From assembly GCF_002850745.1 (NCBI RefSeq), contig NZ_KZ559480.1:62001-126000 (forward strand): a stretch of 64,000 nt of DNA. The letters are read 5' to 3'. The position numbers and the translations under genes were made by a program. The notes under the pieces are model-generated. The model had not been told where the DNA came from. It did not search any database and worked only from the letters and a program-made list of their open reading frames with translations. The first letter of the stretch is position 1. Every line of letters starts with the position of its first letter. Positions 42,146-51,648 of this stretch are shown here, in pieces. Source of the DNA: Nonomuraea indica. GTDB lineage: Bacteria; Actinomycetota; Actinomycetes; Streptosporangiales; Streptosporangiaceae.

Positions 42146-42193
42146 GTACTAGACAGTTCCGTACCGGCGCCAGTACTGTACCGTCCAGTTCCG
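42146..42193. promoter_or_regulatory. Paired operator candidates between TetR and the serine hydrolase
   Basis: GTACTAGACAGTTCCG (42146-42161) and GTACCGTCCAGTTCCG (42178-42193), direct repeats 32 bp apart (three turns), matching at 13 of 16 positions. AGTACT dyads overlap them. Both promoters are covered. Confidence 0.7.
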
Positions 42194-42214
42194 ATCGAGA
42201 GAGGCAGATCCATC

Positions 42215-43333
42215 ATGAGCGATCTTCAGAAGCAGGTGCAGGCGGCCGCCGACGAGCTGGTCGAGTCGGGCCAGGAGCGCGGCCTGCAGGTGGCCGTCTA
42301 CCGCGGCGGCGAGCAGGTGGTGGACGTGGTGGCGGGCGTGGCCGACCCCGAGACCGGGCGGCCGGTCACGTCCGACACCCCGTTCTACAACTTCTCCATC
42401 GGCAAGGGCGCGACCGCGACCGTCGCCCACGTGCTCGCCGAGCGCGGCCTGTTCGGTTATGACACCCCCGTGGCGGAGCTGTGGCCGGAGTTCGCCGCGC
42501 ACGGCAAGGGCGGCGTGACCGTGCGCCACGTGCTCTCGCATACGGCCGGGGTGCCCGGGATCCCGCTGCACACGACGCCCGAGGACGTCTGCGACTGGGG
42601 GACCATGGTCGCCGCCCTGGAGGACGCCGAGCTGTGGTGGGAACCGGGCACCAAGATGGGCTACCACGCCTACACCTTCGGGTTCCTCGTCGGCGAGATC
42701 GTACGGCGGGCCACCGGCAAGCCCATCTCGCAGGTGCTGCGCGAGGAGGTCAGCGGGCCGCTCGGCGTGGCCGACGAGCTCTACTTCGGCATGCCCGCCG
42801 CCGAGCACCACCGCCTGGCGCGGCTGGAGGACGCCCCCATGGAGATGTCGGCGGACATGCCGTCGTTCGAGGACATGCCGGCGGACCTGCCGATGTTCAA
42901 GGCGGGACCGATGACCCTGATGCCCACCGCCGAGCTGGGCAGCCGGCCCGACTACCTGTCCGCCGACATCCCCGCCGGCGGCAAGACCTCGGCCCGGGCC
43001 ATCGCCCGCATGTACGCGGCGCTGCTCGGCGAGGTGGACGGCACGCGGCTGATCTCGCCCGGACGCCTGCGCGAGGTGACGTCCGTGGCGTCCGGCGGCG
43101 TGGACGAGGTGTTCGGCATGCCGGCGACGTGGGGGCTCGGCTACGGCATCGGCCGGCCGGACTCCTCGGCCGAGCAGACGCCGACGGTGTTCGGCATGGC
43201 CGGGGCCGGGGGCAGCGCCGCCTACGCGGACACCGCCACCGGCGTCACCGTCGCCATCACCAAGAACCGGCTGACCAACGACTTCGGCGTGGTGACCCTG
43301 ATCGGCGACATCGTCGCCAGGGCCTCTCACTGA
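42215..43333 (+). CDS. Beta-lactamase-family serine hydrolase (EstB/class C-like)
   Basis: 372 aa, no signal peptide. Nucleophile motif S-x-x-K in YNFSIGKGATAT (about residue 67), second motif Y-x-x in KMGYHAYTFGFLVGEI, and a late GAGGSAAY in place of the classical KTG. Text HVLSHTAGVPGIPLHTTPEDVCDWGTMVAALED is typical of actinomycete cytosolic esterases (EstB) rather than beta-lactamases. Likely hydrolyses esters or amides; the divergent TetR may sense its substrate. Ribosome site GAGAGAGGCAG precedes the ATG. Confidence 0.88.
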   Translation: MSDLQKQVQAAADELVESGQERGLQVAVYRGGEQVVDVVAGVADPETGRPVTSDTPFYNFSIGKGATATVAHVLAERGLFGYDTPVAELWPEFAAHGKGGVTVRHVLSHTAGVPGIPLHTTPEDVCDWGTMVAALEDAELWWEPGTKMGYHAYTFGFLVGEIVRRATGKPISQVLREEVSGPLGVADELYFGMPAAEHHRLARLEDAPMEMSADMPSFEDMPADLPMFKAGPMTLMPTAELGSRPDYLSADIPAGGKTSARAIARMYAALLGEVDGTRLISPGRLREVTSVASGGVDEVFGMPATWGLGYGIGRPDSSAEQTPTVFGMAGAGGSAAYADTATGVTVAITKNRLTNDFGVVTLIGDIVARASH

Positions 43334-43369
43334 ACCCCTGTGGGAGACGCAGAACCAGGCGTGTGATAC

Positions 43370-43388
43370 TTAGGGTTGCCTAACCTAA
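43370..43388 (+). promoter_or_regulatory. IdeR/DmdR-type iron box
   Basis: TTAGGGTTGCCTAACCTAA agrees at 16 of 19 positions with the actinobacterial iron-box consensus, including both outer TTAGG/CCTAA arms. It lies 17 bp upstream of the siderophore-binding lipoprotein start, so Fe2+-loaded repressor should block it. Confidence 0.85.
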
Positions 43389-43405
43389 TCGATCAAGGAA
43401 CACCC

Positions 43406-44332
43406 ATGCGCCTACGCCTGGCCGTCGCCGCCATGCTCCCCCTTCTCGCCCTCACCGCCTGCGGCTCGTCCGGCCCCGCTCAGGAGGCGGGTCCGACGAG
43501 GACCGTCAAGCACGCCATGGGTGAGACGAAGGTGCCGATGACCCCCAAGCGGGTCGTGGTACTCGACACGGACAAGCTCGACACGATGGTCTCGCTCGGC
43601 CTGGCGCCGGTCGGCGCGGCGCAGGCGCAGGACAGCCAGAAGTGGCCCGCGTACCTGGGCTCGGCCCTGTCCGCCACCAAGACGGTCGGCACCCTGCAGG
43701 CGCCGAACATCGAGGCCATCATGGCGCTCAAGCCCGACCTCATCCTGGGCTCCAAGTTCCGGCAGGCCGCCTTCTACGACAAGCTCAGCAAGATCGCCCC
43801 CACGGTGTTCACGGAGCGGGTCGGCGTCACGTGGAAGGAGAACTTCCTGCTCGACGCCGAGGCACTGGGCAAGAAGGACAAGGCCGCGCAACTGCTGTCC
43901 GCGTACGAGAGCCGGGCCAAGGAGGTCGGCGGCAGGTTCTCGAAGGTGCAGGTCGGCATCGTGCGCTTCATGCCGACCGAGATCCGCATGTACGGCCCCG
44001 AGTCCTTCAGCGGCATCGTGGTGGGCGACGCCGGCATCGCCCGGCCGGAGCCGCAGCGGCTCTCCGGCCAGCAGGACAAGCGCTTCGGCAAGCTGAGCCA
44101 GGAGAACATCGCCCAGGCCGACGCCGACGTGATCTTCTACAGCGCGTACGGCGAGGCGGCCGCCGAGGCGCAGGCCAAGGTGACCGCCGGGCCGCTGTGG
44201 AAGAAACTGAAGGCGGTCACGTCGGGCAACGCCCACAACGTGGACGACGAGATCTGGATGCTCGGCATCGGCGTCACGGCGGCCGGCAAGATCCTGGACG
44301 ACCTGGCCGAACACCTGGCCCCGCTGGCCTGA
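43406..44332 (+). CDS. Iron-siderophore ABC transporter substrate-binding lipoprotein
   Basis: 308 aa from the ATG at 43406. Lipoprotein signal with lipobox LTAC (Cys at residue 19). Class III/TroA fold text: PKRVVVLDTDKLDTMVSLGLAPVG, VGTLQAPNIEAIMALKPDLILGSKFR, YDKLSKIAPTVFTE and the long linking helix. This is the FecB/FepB-like group for ferric-siderophore binding at the cell surface. No permease or ATPase gene follows, so it must share components elsewhere. An iron box overlaps the promoter. A 19-bp tandem repeat starts at its stop. Confidence 0.93.
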   Translation: MRLRLAVAAMLPLLALTACGSSGPAQEAGPTRTVKHAMGETKVPMTPKRVVVLDTDKLDTMVSLGLAPVGAAQAQDSQKWPAYLGSALSATKTVGTLQAPNIEAIMALKPDLILGSKFRQAAFYDKLSKIAPTVFTERVGVTWKENFLLDAEALGKKDKAAQLLSAYESRAKEVGGRFSKVQVGIVRFMPTEIRMYGPESFSGIVVGDAGIARPEPQRLSGQQDKRFGKLSQENIAQADADVIFYSAYGEAAAEAQAKVTAGPLWKKLKAVTSGNAHNVDDEIWMLGIGVTAAGKILDDLAEHLAPLA

Positions 44333-44404
44333 CCGCGACCCGCCGACCTGACCGCGACCCGCCGACCTGACCGCGACTCCCTGGCCTGACCGCGACCCGG
44401 TGGC
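44329..44404 (+). repeat. 19-bp tandem repeat anchored on the lipoprotein stop codon
   Basis: Four units of CTGACCGCGACCCGCCGAC (44329, 44348, 44367, 44386); the first two are identical and the others differ at three or four bases. The TGA in unit 1 is the native stop; each further unit repeats it in a new frame. Confidence 0.93.
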
Positions 44405-44502
44405 GGGCGTGGGAGACGGCGGAGGTCCGGCGGCGGGCGAGGCGGTTCATTCTGCTCGGGTTCGGGCCGGAGACGCCCCGGCTCCATCGGTCGCGCGAGG
44501 GG

Positions 44503-45981
44503 TCAGAACGAGACGACGGCGGTTGCGAAGGCGTCGATGACGACCGGCTCCCCCGGCCGCACCGGTGTGCGCACCGGTGCGGCCGCGCCGCTGCCGACAC
44601 CCGTCTGTTCCACCTGGCCGGGACGGCCGTCCTGGGCGGTGATCGCGACGCCGACGGGCTCGTCCGTCTTGTTGACGAGCAGGAGCTTGCGATCGCCGCC
44701 CACCGTGACGAAGCCCTGAGCGTGGATCCGGTTGTCGGGGTAGCCGAACACCGAGCTGCTCGTGGTGACGAGAGAGTCGCCGGCGGCGAAGTGCCGCAGC
44801 AGCAACTGGAGCGCGCGGTAGCGGGCGTTGGGCGCGCCGGTGTCCCAGTCGATGAGCGTCGCGCCGGGGATCATGCCCGGATAGTCCATGAACTCGGCGA
44901 TGCCGACGAGGTCCACGCCGAGTTCGACGAGCCGGGCCCACAGGTAGGACTGCAGCGCCGCGCTGAGCGACCAGTACTCCTCCGGGATCGTGGGGGCCGG
45001 GTTCATGAGGTCAGGGGGGTAGGTGCCCACTTCGTTGATGAAGGTCCGGGTCGCGGGTGCGAGCCGGCGGCGGATGGCGTCGATGTGGCGGACCTGGTCG
45101 AGGAACGCCTCGGCCTGGGCGAAGAAGAGTCCTCGCCAGTGTTCATAGGGGGCGTTGCCGTGCTCCGAGACCGGGTTCACGATCTCCGGGAAGGCGTAGA
45201 AGTGATAGGAGATCGCGTCCGGCGCCACGCCGTCGGCGTGGTTCGCCGGGTCGAGGAAGTGCCAGAAGTACTCCGGTTCGCGGGCGACGGGGCTCAGCGA
45301 CAGCCCGATGAACTTCATCTCGGGATCGAGGGGGCGTAGCCGCTCCACGACGGCGCCGTACAGCCGCGTGTACGACTCGGGCGGGATGCGGTGGCCCATG
45401 TCGGGCTCGCACAGCACTTCCCAGTACGCGAAGCGGTAGTGGTGGCCCGACTCGTGCCGGCGGCCGAGCTCGTCGGTGAAACCGCCCGCGATGTACCAGC
45501 TCGCGATCCGGTAGAAGTAGTCGACGACCTCGTTCAGCGTGGGATCGCGCAGCTCGGTGCCCTGCTCGTATTCCCAGTGGATCTCGCCAGGGTCCTCCGC
45601 GACCGGCACCGGCTCGGGGGTGACGAACATCCACGAGGGGATCGTGGCGAAGTCGGCCACGACCGGCCTGCCCTGCGCCGCGTTCATGAAGTCTTCCACG
45701 AAGGGATCGAGAAGGGCGAAATCCCACGACGTCTCACTGGTGGTGGGCGGGGTCAGGGCGGGCACCGCCAGGCGGGGATGGGAGTACCAGGGCAGGAACC
45801 GCGCAAGGTCGGCGTTGAGGTCGCGCAGCGCGCCGAACGCCTTGTCGTGGATCGGCGAATCACGACGCAGCGGCGGGGCGGTCCACACGTGCGTGGTCAA
45901 CGTCGTGCGCGACACGCCTGTCCTGGCGTTCCAGTCGAGGAGCACCTCGGTGGGCGGCGGCTGCGGCGGTTCGACCGTCAT
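44503..45981 (-). CDS. Clan GH-A glycoside hydrolase (GH39-like)
   Basis: 492 aa from the ATG at 45979-45981 (GGAGAGA upstream), cytoplasmic by lack of a signal peptide. Barrel text: acid/base in YWEVLCEPDMGHR (the E before P-D, as in the W-N-E-P motif of the clan), nucleophile candidate FINEVGTYPPD. C-terminal beta-sandwich from about residue 410 (HAQGFVTVGGDRKLLLVNKTDEPVGV). GH39 enzymes act on xylosides or iduronides, but the specificity cannot be fixed from sequence. The promoter carries two overlapping perfect 20-bp palindromes. Confidence 0.78.
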   Translation of the reverse strand: MTVEPPQPPPTEVLLDWNARTGVSRTTLTTHVWTAPPLRRDSPIHDKAFGALRDLNADLARFLPWYSHPRLAVPALTPPTTSETSWDFALLDPFVEDFMNAAQGRPVVADFATIPSWMFVTPEPVPVAEDPGEIHWEYEQGTELRDPTLNEVVDYFYRIASWYIAGGFTDELGRRHESGHHYRFAYWEVLCEPDMGHRIPPESYTRLYGAVVERLRPLDPEMKFIGLSLSPVAREPEYFWHFLDPANHADGVAPDAISYHFYAFPEIVNPVSEHGNAPYEHWRGLFFAQAEAFLDQVRHIDAIRRRLAPATRTFINEVGTYPPDLMNPAPTIPEEYWSLSAALQSYLWARLVELGVDLVGIAEFMDYPGMIPGATLIDWDTGAPNARYRALQLLLRHFAAGDSLVTTSSSVFGYPDNRIHAQGFVTVGGDRKLLLVNKTDEPVGVAITAQDGRPGQVEQTGVGSGAAAPVRTPVRPGEPVVIDAFATAVVSF

Positions 45982-46036
45982 GGCTTCTCTCCTGTCGCTA
46001 CGGGACCCAGTTCCAGAGCGTGGGACCGGGATCATA

Positions 46037-46070
46037 TAGCTACACTAGTGTAGCTACAGTACTGTAGCTA
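46037..46070. promoter_or_regulatory. Two overlapping perfect 20-bp palindromes
   Basis: TAGCTACACTAGTGTAGCTA (46037-46056) and TAGCTACAGTACTGTAGCTA (46051-46070) share TAGCTA; centres are 14 bp apart. They lie 56 bp upstream of the glycosidase start and 148 bp upstream of the DoxX-like gene. The form fits a TetR-type operator pair, but no regulator gene is adjacent. Confidence 0.85.
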
Positions 46071-46217
46071 TAGATCGACGCGGCTCCTCGCATGTGACGC
46101 ACGTCACGCTCGCCGCCGGTCACATCGCCCTGGGGCGCCGGGTCAAGGCAGTGACGGACTCACCGATCACGCAGCCGCGGCCCCGGCCCGGCGTCACCGA
46201 AGCAAGGAGCACCCCAG

Positions 46218-46559
46218 ATGGTTCACGTCGTCGTCACCGTTCTCGCCGCCGCGTGGGTGGCTTTCTCCGCCTACGCCGTCCTCAGCCGCGCGGCGTGGGT
46301 CGTCGGGCCGCTCGCCTCGTACGGTGTCCCGCGCTCATGGTGGCCCTGGCTCGGTGCCGCCAAGGCCGCGGGCGCAGCGGGCCTGCTGGTCGGCCTGTTC
46401 GTGCCGCCGATCGGCACGCTGGCCGGAGTGGGCCTGGTCCTGTACTTCGCCGGGGCCGTCGTCACCGTGCTCCGCGCACGCTCCTACGCGACCGTCGCCT
46501 ACCCGCTGCTGTACCTCGGGCCGGTTGTCGCCGCCCTCGTCCTGGGCTCCGCCGCCTGA
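46218..46559 (+). CDS. DoxX-family small membrane protein
   Basis: 113 aa, ATG at 46218 with AAGGAGC upstream. Four hydrophobic helices with DoxX-like text (VVGPLASYGVPRSWWPWLGAAKAAGAAGLLVGL, GVGLVLYFAGAVVTVLRAR). Members of this group sit in the membrane and are linked to thiol/oxidative functions in some bacteria; no catalytic residue is visible here. Faces the glycosidase across the double palindrome and may share that regulator. Confidence 0.84.
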   Translation: MVHVVVTVLAAAWVAFSAYAVLSRAAWVVGPLASYGVPRSWWPWLGAAKAAGAAGLLVGLFVPPIGTLAGVGLVLYFAGAVVTVLRARSYATVAYPLLYLGPVVAALVLGSAA

Positions 46560-46626
46560 CCGCACGGGCCCGGCCCCGGCCCCCACGTCCCCGCCGCCAT
46601 CGACCGGTTCCCCCAGGGGAGCCGGT

Positions 46627-46923
46627 CTAAGGGAGTGAGAGGCGGCGGATGCGGTCGTCGGCGCCGAGGATGCGGAGGGCCCGGACGAGGGGTTCGGAGT
46701 GGATCTCCCTCTCGTCGCGGTCGTACATCAGCGTGAGCGCGTCGCGGAGCCTGGCGGCCTCCGTCACCAGCGCCTGGGCGGCGTTGACGCCGGTGTAGGT
46801 GTGCTCGGCCGAGGCAGGGTTGATCCGGCCCAGGAGTTCGAGGATGCGCAGGTAGTGATCGAGGAAGTCCTGCTCGGCGCGGGTCAGGGCGGGAAGCGGT
46901 CGCTCGGGCTCCATCGGGTCCAT
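46627..46923 (-). CDS. Hypothetical 98-aa helical protein
   Basis: ATG at 46921-46923 (a second ATG three codons on is also possible). Highly charged, probably all-helical: LTRAEQDFLDHYLRILELLGRINPASAEHTY, then AAQALVTEAARLRDALTLMYDRDEREIHSEPL. No recognised domain. It overlaps neither neighbour and is convergent with the DoxX-like gene. Confidence 0.7.
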   Translation of the reverse strand: MDPMEPERPLPALTRAEQDFLDHYLRILELLGRINPASAEHTYTGVNAAQALVTEAARLRDALTLMYDRDEREIHSEPLVRALRILGADDRIRRLSLP

Positions 46924-47033
46924 CCCTGGGAACGGGGTTCTGGACGTTCAGGCTACTGATCACCGACAGGAAGGCCAAACTCGTCCGCACCGCGCCCGGA
47001 CGACCGGGACGACTTCTGGCTCATAAGGTTTGA

Positions 47034-47043
47034 CTTATATAAG
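47034..47043. promoter_or_regulatory. Palindrome CTTATATAAG before the VOC gene
   Basis: Perfect 10-bp A+T dyad, 53 bp upstream of the PhnB-like start; a related CTCATAAG lies 14 bp earlier. Position fits a -10 region or a repressor site. Confidence 0.4.
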
Positions 47044-47095
47044 CGTGGACTGAAACACTCTCCTGGACACCGGCATCACAGACGGGAGTGTCGAC

Positions 47096-47491
47096 ATGAC
47101 ACAGAAGATCATGACGTTTCTCATGTTCCAGGGGCAGGCCGAGGAGGCGATGACGTTCTACACGTCGCTGTTCGACGACGCCGAGATCGTCTCCGTCACC
47201 CGCTACGGCCCCGGCCAGCCGGGCGCCGAGGGGACGGTGCAGCACGCCGTCTTCACCCTGGCGGGGCAGCCGTACATGGCCATCGACAGCAACGTGCGGC
47301 ACGACTTCACCTTCACCCCGGCGATCTCGCTGTACGTGACCTGCGCGTCGGAGGCGGAGATCGAGCGGCTGTACGCGGCGCTGTCGGAGAAGGGCGCGAC
47401 CATGATGCCGCTCGACTCCTACGGCTTCAGCTCCCGCTTCGCCTGGGTCAGCGACCGGTTCGGAGTCTCCTGGCAGCTCAACCTCCCCTGA
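47096..47491 (+). CDS. PhnB-like VOC superfamily protein
   Basis: 131 aa. The text KIMTFLMFQGQAEEAMTFYTSLFDDAEIVSVTRYG, VFTLAGQPYMAIDSN and SSRFAWVSDRFGVSWQLNLP is the PhnB/3-demethylubiquinone-methyltransferase-like subgroup of the vicinal oxygen chelate fold. The name is inherited; the function of such stand-alone proteins is unknown. Metal ligands of the glyoxalase type are not all present. Monocistronic. Confidence 0.88.
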   Translation: MTQKIMTFLMFQGQAEEAMTFYTSLFDDAEIVSVTRYGPGQPGAEGTVQHAVFTLAGQPYMAIDSNVRHDFTFTPAISLYVTCASEAEIERLYAALSEKGATMMPLDSYGFSSRFAWVSDRFGVSWQLNLP

Positions 47492-47605
47492 CCCAGGGGC
47501 CCCTCTCGCTCGCGGGGCGGGACGCCGGGCGCGGCCGGGCCGCTCGTGCCCGGCCGCCGTGGCGGCGCGCCGATCCTCGGCCGGGCCGCCACGGGAACGA
47601 CTGCG

Positions 47606-47864
47606 CTACAGTCGTAGGGTCCTGTTGTCTCCGATAGAGGTGGACATTGCGCATCTGAGGTCCGCGACCACCACGCGGCACGGCGACCGCCCGTGCTCCG
47701 TCACGTCGAGCAGGCTTCTCGCCGCCCGTGACCCCGCGTGGAAAGCGACCTCGGTGCATGAGCCCTCCGCGCCCTGCGGAGGGCCGCGTCCGTTCCCGGT
47801 CCGCCGCCGCCTGGTGCTCGCATCCGAAGCCCCGCTCCTTCGACATGCGACTGCGAGAACCATC
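47606..47864 (+). promoter_or_regulatory. Long leader of the ABC-F gene (candidate attenuator); rest of the 373-bp gap
   Basis: About 260 nt separate a promoter-like TACAGT region from the ABC-F start. A perfect 9-bp stem GCCCTCCGC/GCGGAGGGC (47762-47784, 5-nt loop) follows short potential upstream starts (GTG 47640; ATG 47759, which opens a frame overlapping the ABC-F start). Resistance-type ABC-F genes are often controlled by drug-stalled leader peptides. The same frame as ABC-F is also open through here, so an N-terminal extension cannot be excluded. The part before 47606 holds nothing visible. Confidence 0.45.
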
Positions 47865-49601
<1,737 letters not shown>

Positions 49602-49688
49602 CGAAGCGGCTGCGTCCTTCCGCCGGGACGCACGGCGGGTGGTCCGAAGGTCAGGAGAAATCCTCACCCGTGGGAATGGACGACAATC

Positions 49689-49720
49689 TCTAACGGTTAG
49701 ATAGTTTGCTAGCCGTTAGA
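49689..49720. promoter_or_regulatory. Two CTAAC-type dyads upstream of the MFS gene
   Basis: TCTAACGGTTAGA (49689-49701, perfect around a central G) and CTAGCCGTTAGA (49709-49720), centres about 19 bp apart; the outer TCTAACGG...CCGTTAGA also pair as 8-bp arms. Likely operator pair of a local regulator. Confidence 0.65.
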
Positions 49721-49765
49721 AATCAGTCGAGAGGCCTGCGGGCCGACCACGTCCGGGGAGTGACC

Positions 49766-50935
49766 ATGACCACCCGCGCAGCCGCCACCGAGCCGACGAC
49801 GGATCCGAGGAGCGCTGCCGGGGAGCGGGTGGCGTGGGCGGGACTGGCGGCGATGACGGTCTCGTTCGGGCTGAACTTCTCCGCCGGCGTCTTCTTCGCC
49901 CCGGCCGCCGCCGCGTACGGGGTGGACGCCACCGCTCTCGCCGTGGCGGCAGCGCTCAGCACCGCGCTGACCGGCGTGTTACAGCCGGTCATCGGCATCC
50001 TGCTGGACCGCGTCGGCGCCAAAGTCGTGCTCGTGACCGGGCTGCTCCTCATGGCGGCCAGCTACCTGGCACTCGCGGTGGTGCAGCAGACCTGGCACTT
50101 CGTCGCCGCCTATCTGGTGCTCGGTGGGCTCGGTTTCGCCTCCTCGTCGAGCCTCGCGGTCACCACCCTCCTCGGACGCGTCTACGGCCAGAGCGCCGGT
50201 CCCGCTCTGGCCCGCGCCGCTGTCGGCATCAACCTGGGACAACTGCTGGTGCCGTGGGCCGCGACCAGCCTGTTCGAACCCGTGGGCGTCCGCGCCACCT
50301 ACGCCCTGCTCGGCGGCGCCGCGCTCGCCGCCACCGCCGTGCTGGCGCTCGTCCTGCCCAGGGACCGCTTCTGGGCCTCGGTCGCCGGCCGGGAGAGCCT
50401 GCGAGGACGCATGCGCATGCTCGTCTCCTTCGGTCTGCACGCGGCCACCCTGTACGTGATGGTCCTGCTGCTCCCCAAGCACGCCGCCGAGCTGGGCTGG
50501 ACCGTCGCCGACGCGGGCAGGCTGGTCGCGGTCGCCGCGGTCGCCGCCGGGATCACCTCGGCGGCGACGGCCCGGCTCCTGCGCCGGCACCGGCCCGAGA
50601 CGCTGCTGCGTACCCTGCACCTGGTGCGGGCGCTGTCGCTGGCGCTGGCCGCCGTCGCGGACCGGCCCGCCGCGCTGGTCACGGTCGCGGTGCTGTTCGG
50701 CATCGCGTCCTTCCCCGTGATCCCGCTGACCATGGCCGTGCTCTCCCACGGCCTGGACCGCTCGAGGATGGGCCGCACCTTGGCCCCGGCCTGGGTGATC
50801 CACCAGCTGTCGGCGGCCGCGGGGCTGGCGGTCGCCGCCGTCCTGCACGCCGTCTTCGGCGGCTACCACCCCTACTTCGCCCTCGGCCTGCTGCTCAGCC
50901 TCGCCGCCGCACTCCTCGTGTCCACCAACGCGTGA
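49766..50935 (+). CDS. MFS transporter (OFA/monocarboxylate-like)
   Basis: 389 aa from the ATG at 49766 (GGGGAGTG upstream). Twelve hydrophobic helices; GLNFSAGVFFAPAAAAYGVDATALAVAAALSTALTGVLQPVIGILLDRVGAK (split family text: GVF..., P...G.L.DR.G) is the layout of monocarboxylate/oxalate-formate-type MFS proteins. Substrate unknown. A HxlR regulator gene follows 130 bp downstream on the same strand and could act on the dyads at 49689-49720. Confidence 0.87.
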   Translation: MTTRAAATEPTTDPRSAAGERVAWAGLAAMTVSFGLNFSAGVFFAPAAAAYGVDATALAVAAALSTALTGVLQPVIGILLDRVGAKVVLVTGLLLMAASYLALAVVQQTWHFVAAYLVLGGLGFASSSSLAVTTLLGRVYGQSAGPALARAAVGINLGQLLVPWAATSLFEPVGVRATYALLGGAALAATAVLALVLPRDRFWASVAGRESLRGRMRMLVSFGLHAATLYVMVLLLPKHAAELGWTVADAGRLVAVAAVAAGITSAATARLLRRHRPETLLRTLHLVRALSLALAAVADRPAALVTVAVLFGIASFPVIPLTMAVLSHGLDRSRMGRTLAPAWVIHQLSAAAGLAVAAVLHAVFGGYHPYFALGLLLSLAAALLVSTNA

Positions 50936-51065
50936 TCGTGGCCGGACCGCCGAGGCTGCCCGCCATCACACCGTACGAGCCGGGTGGCGCCGAACTGGCG
51001 GAGTACACCGGGCGATACGACCCAGGACCGGCCGTCGCCGGTGGGTCACGAGGGGTGGAGAGACT

Positions 51066-51524
51066 ATGCTGCGCAGCATGCCGAAGGACGCACAACCGCG
51101 CGAGTGCTCCATCGCCGACACCCTGGACCTCGTCGGCGAACGGTGGAGCCTCCTCGCCATTCGTGAGCTCAGCTACGGCGTCCGGCGCTTCGACCAGATC
51201 GTCCGCAACACCGGCGCTCCCCGCGACATCCTGACCGCCAGGCTCCGCAAGCTGGAGGCCGCGAGGATCGTTCGCCGTGAACGCTACAGCGATCAGCCTG
51301 TCCGGCATGAGTACCACCTCACGCCCGCCGGCGTGGAGCTGTGCGACGTTCTGATCGTCCTGATGAGGTGGGGCGATCGTCACCTGCATCCCGACGATCC
51401 TCCCGTCCGCTGGCGGCATTCCTGCGGTCAGACCCTCGACCCCCTGCTGATCTGCAGCCACTGCGGCGGCGAGGCACGGGTGGGCGCCCACACCCCCACC
51501 GGCCGGGGCGCCCTGACCTTCTGA
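51066..51524 (+). CDS. HxlR-family regulator with C-terminal zinc-ribbon-like motif
   Basis: 152 aa from the ATG at 51066 (ATG at 51078 also possible). HxlR winged helix: CSIADTLDLVGERWSLLAIRELSYGVRRFDQIVRNTG, recognition helix APRDILTARLRKLEAARIV, wing SDQPVRHEYHLT. The conserved N-terminal Cys is present. The end carries HSCGQTLDPLLICSHCGGE, three Cys and one His in a zinc-ribbon arrangement, common in a HxlR subgroup. Ligand unknown; downstream of the MFS gene. Confidence 0.9.
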   Translation: MLRSMPKDAQPRECSIADTLDLVGERWSLLAIRELSYGVRRFDQIVRNTGAPRDILTARLRKLEAARIVRRERYSDQPVRHEYHLTPAGVELCDVLIVLMRWGDRHLHPDDPPVRWRHSCGQTLDPLLICSHCGGEARVGAHTPTGRGALTF

Positions 51525-51579
51525 CGCCCTCGCCCGAAAGGGGTGGGCCTTCGCCCTGCCGGGAGCGGCCTGGAGCGGC

Positions 51580-51595
51580 CCTTTACATTGTAGAT
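51580..51595. repeat. 16-bp repeat, copy 3 (CCTTTACATTGTAGAT)
   Basis: Exact copy of the sequences at 12705 and 34086, in the 124-bp gap between the convergent HxlR and thiolase genes. Confidence 0.9.
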
Positions 51596-51648
51596 TCATA
51601 GATGGCTCTCGAGCGCTTTCGCCTCGTCGCCGGACGACCGGGCCGTGA

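Noticed and set aside
42146-42193. Attachment site or transposon end suggested by the AGTACT/CAGTACT symmetry
   Set aside because: No integrase or transposase nearby and the spacing fits divergent operators better.
43334-43405. Terminator for the serine hydrolase
   Set aside because: No stem with a T-run is visible; the symmetric element here is the iron box.
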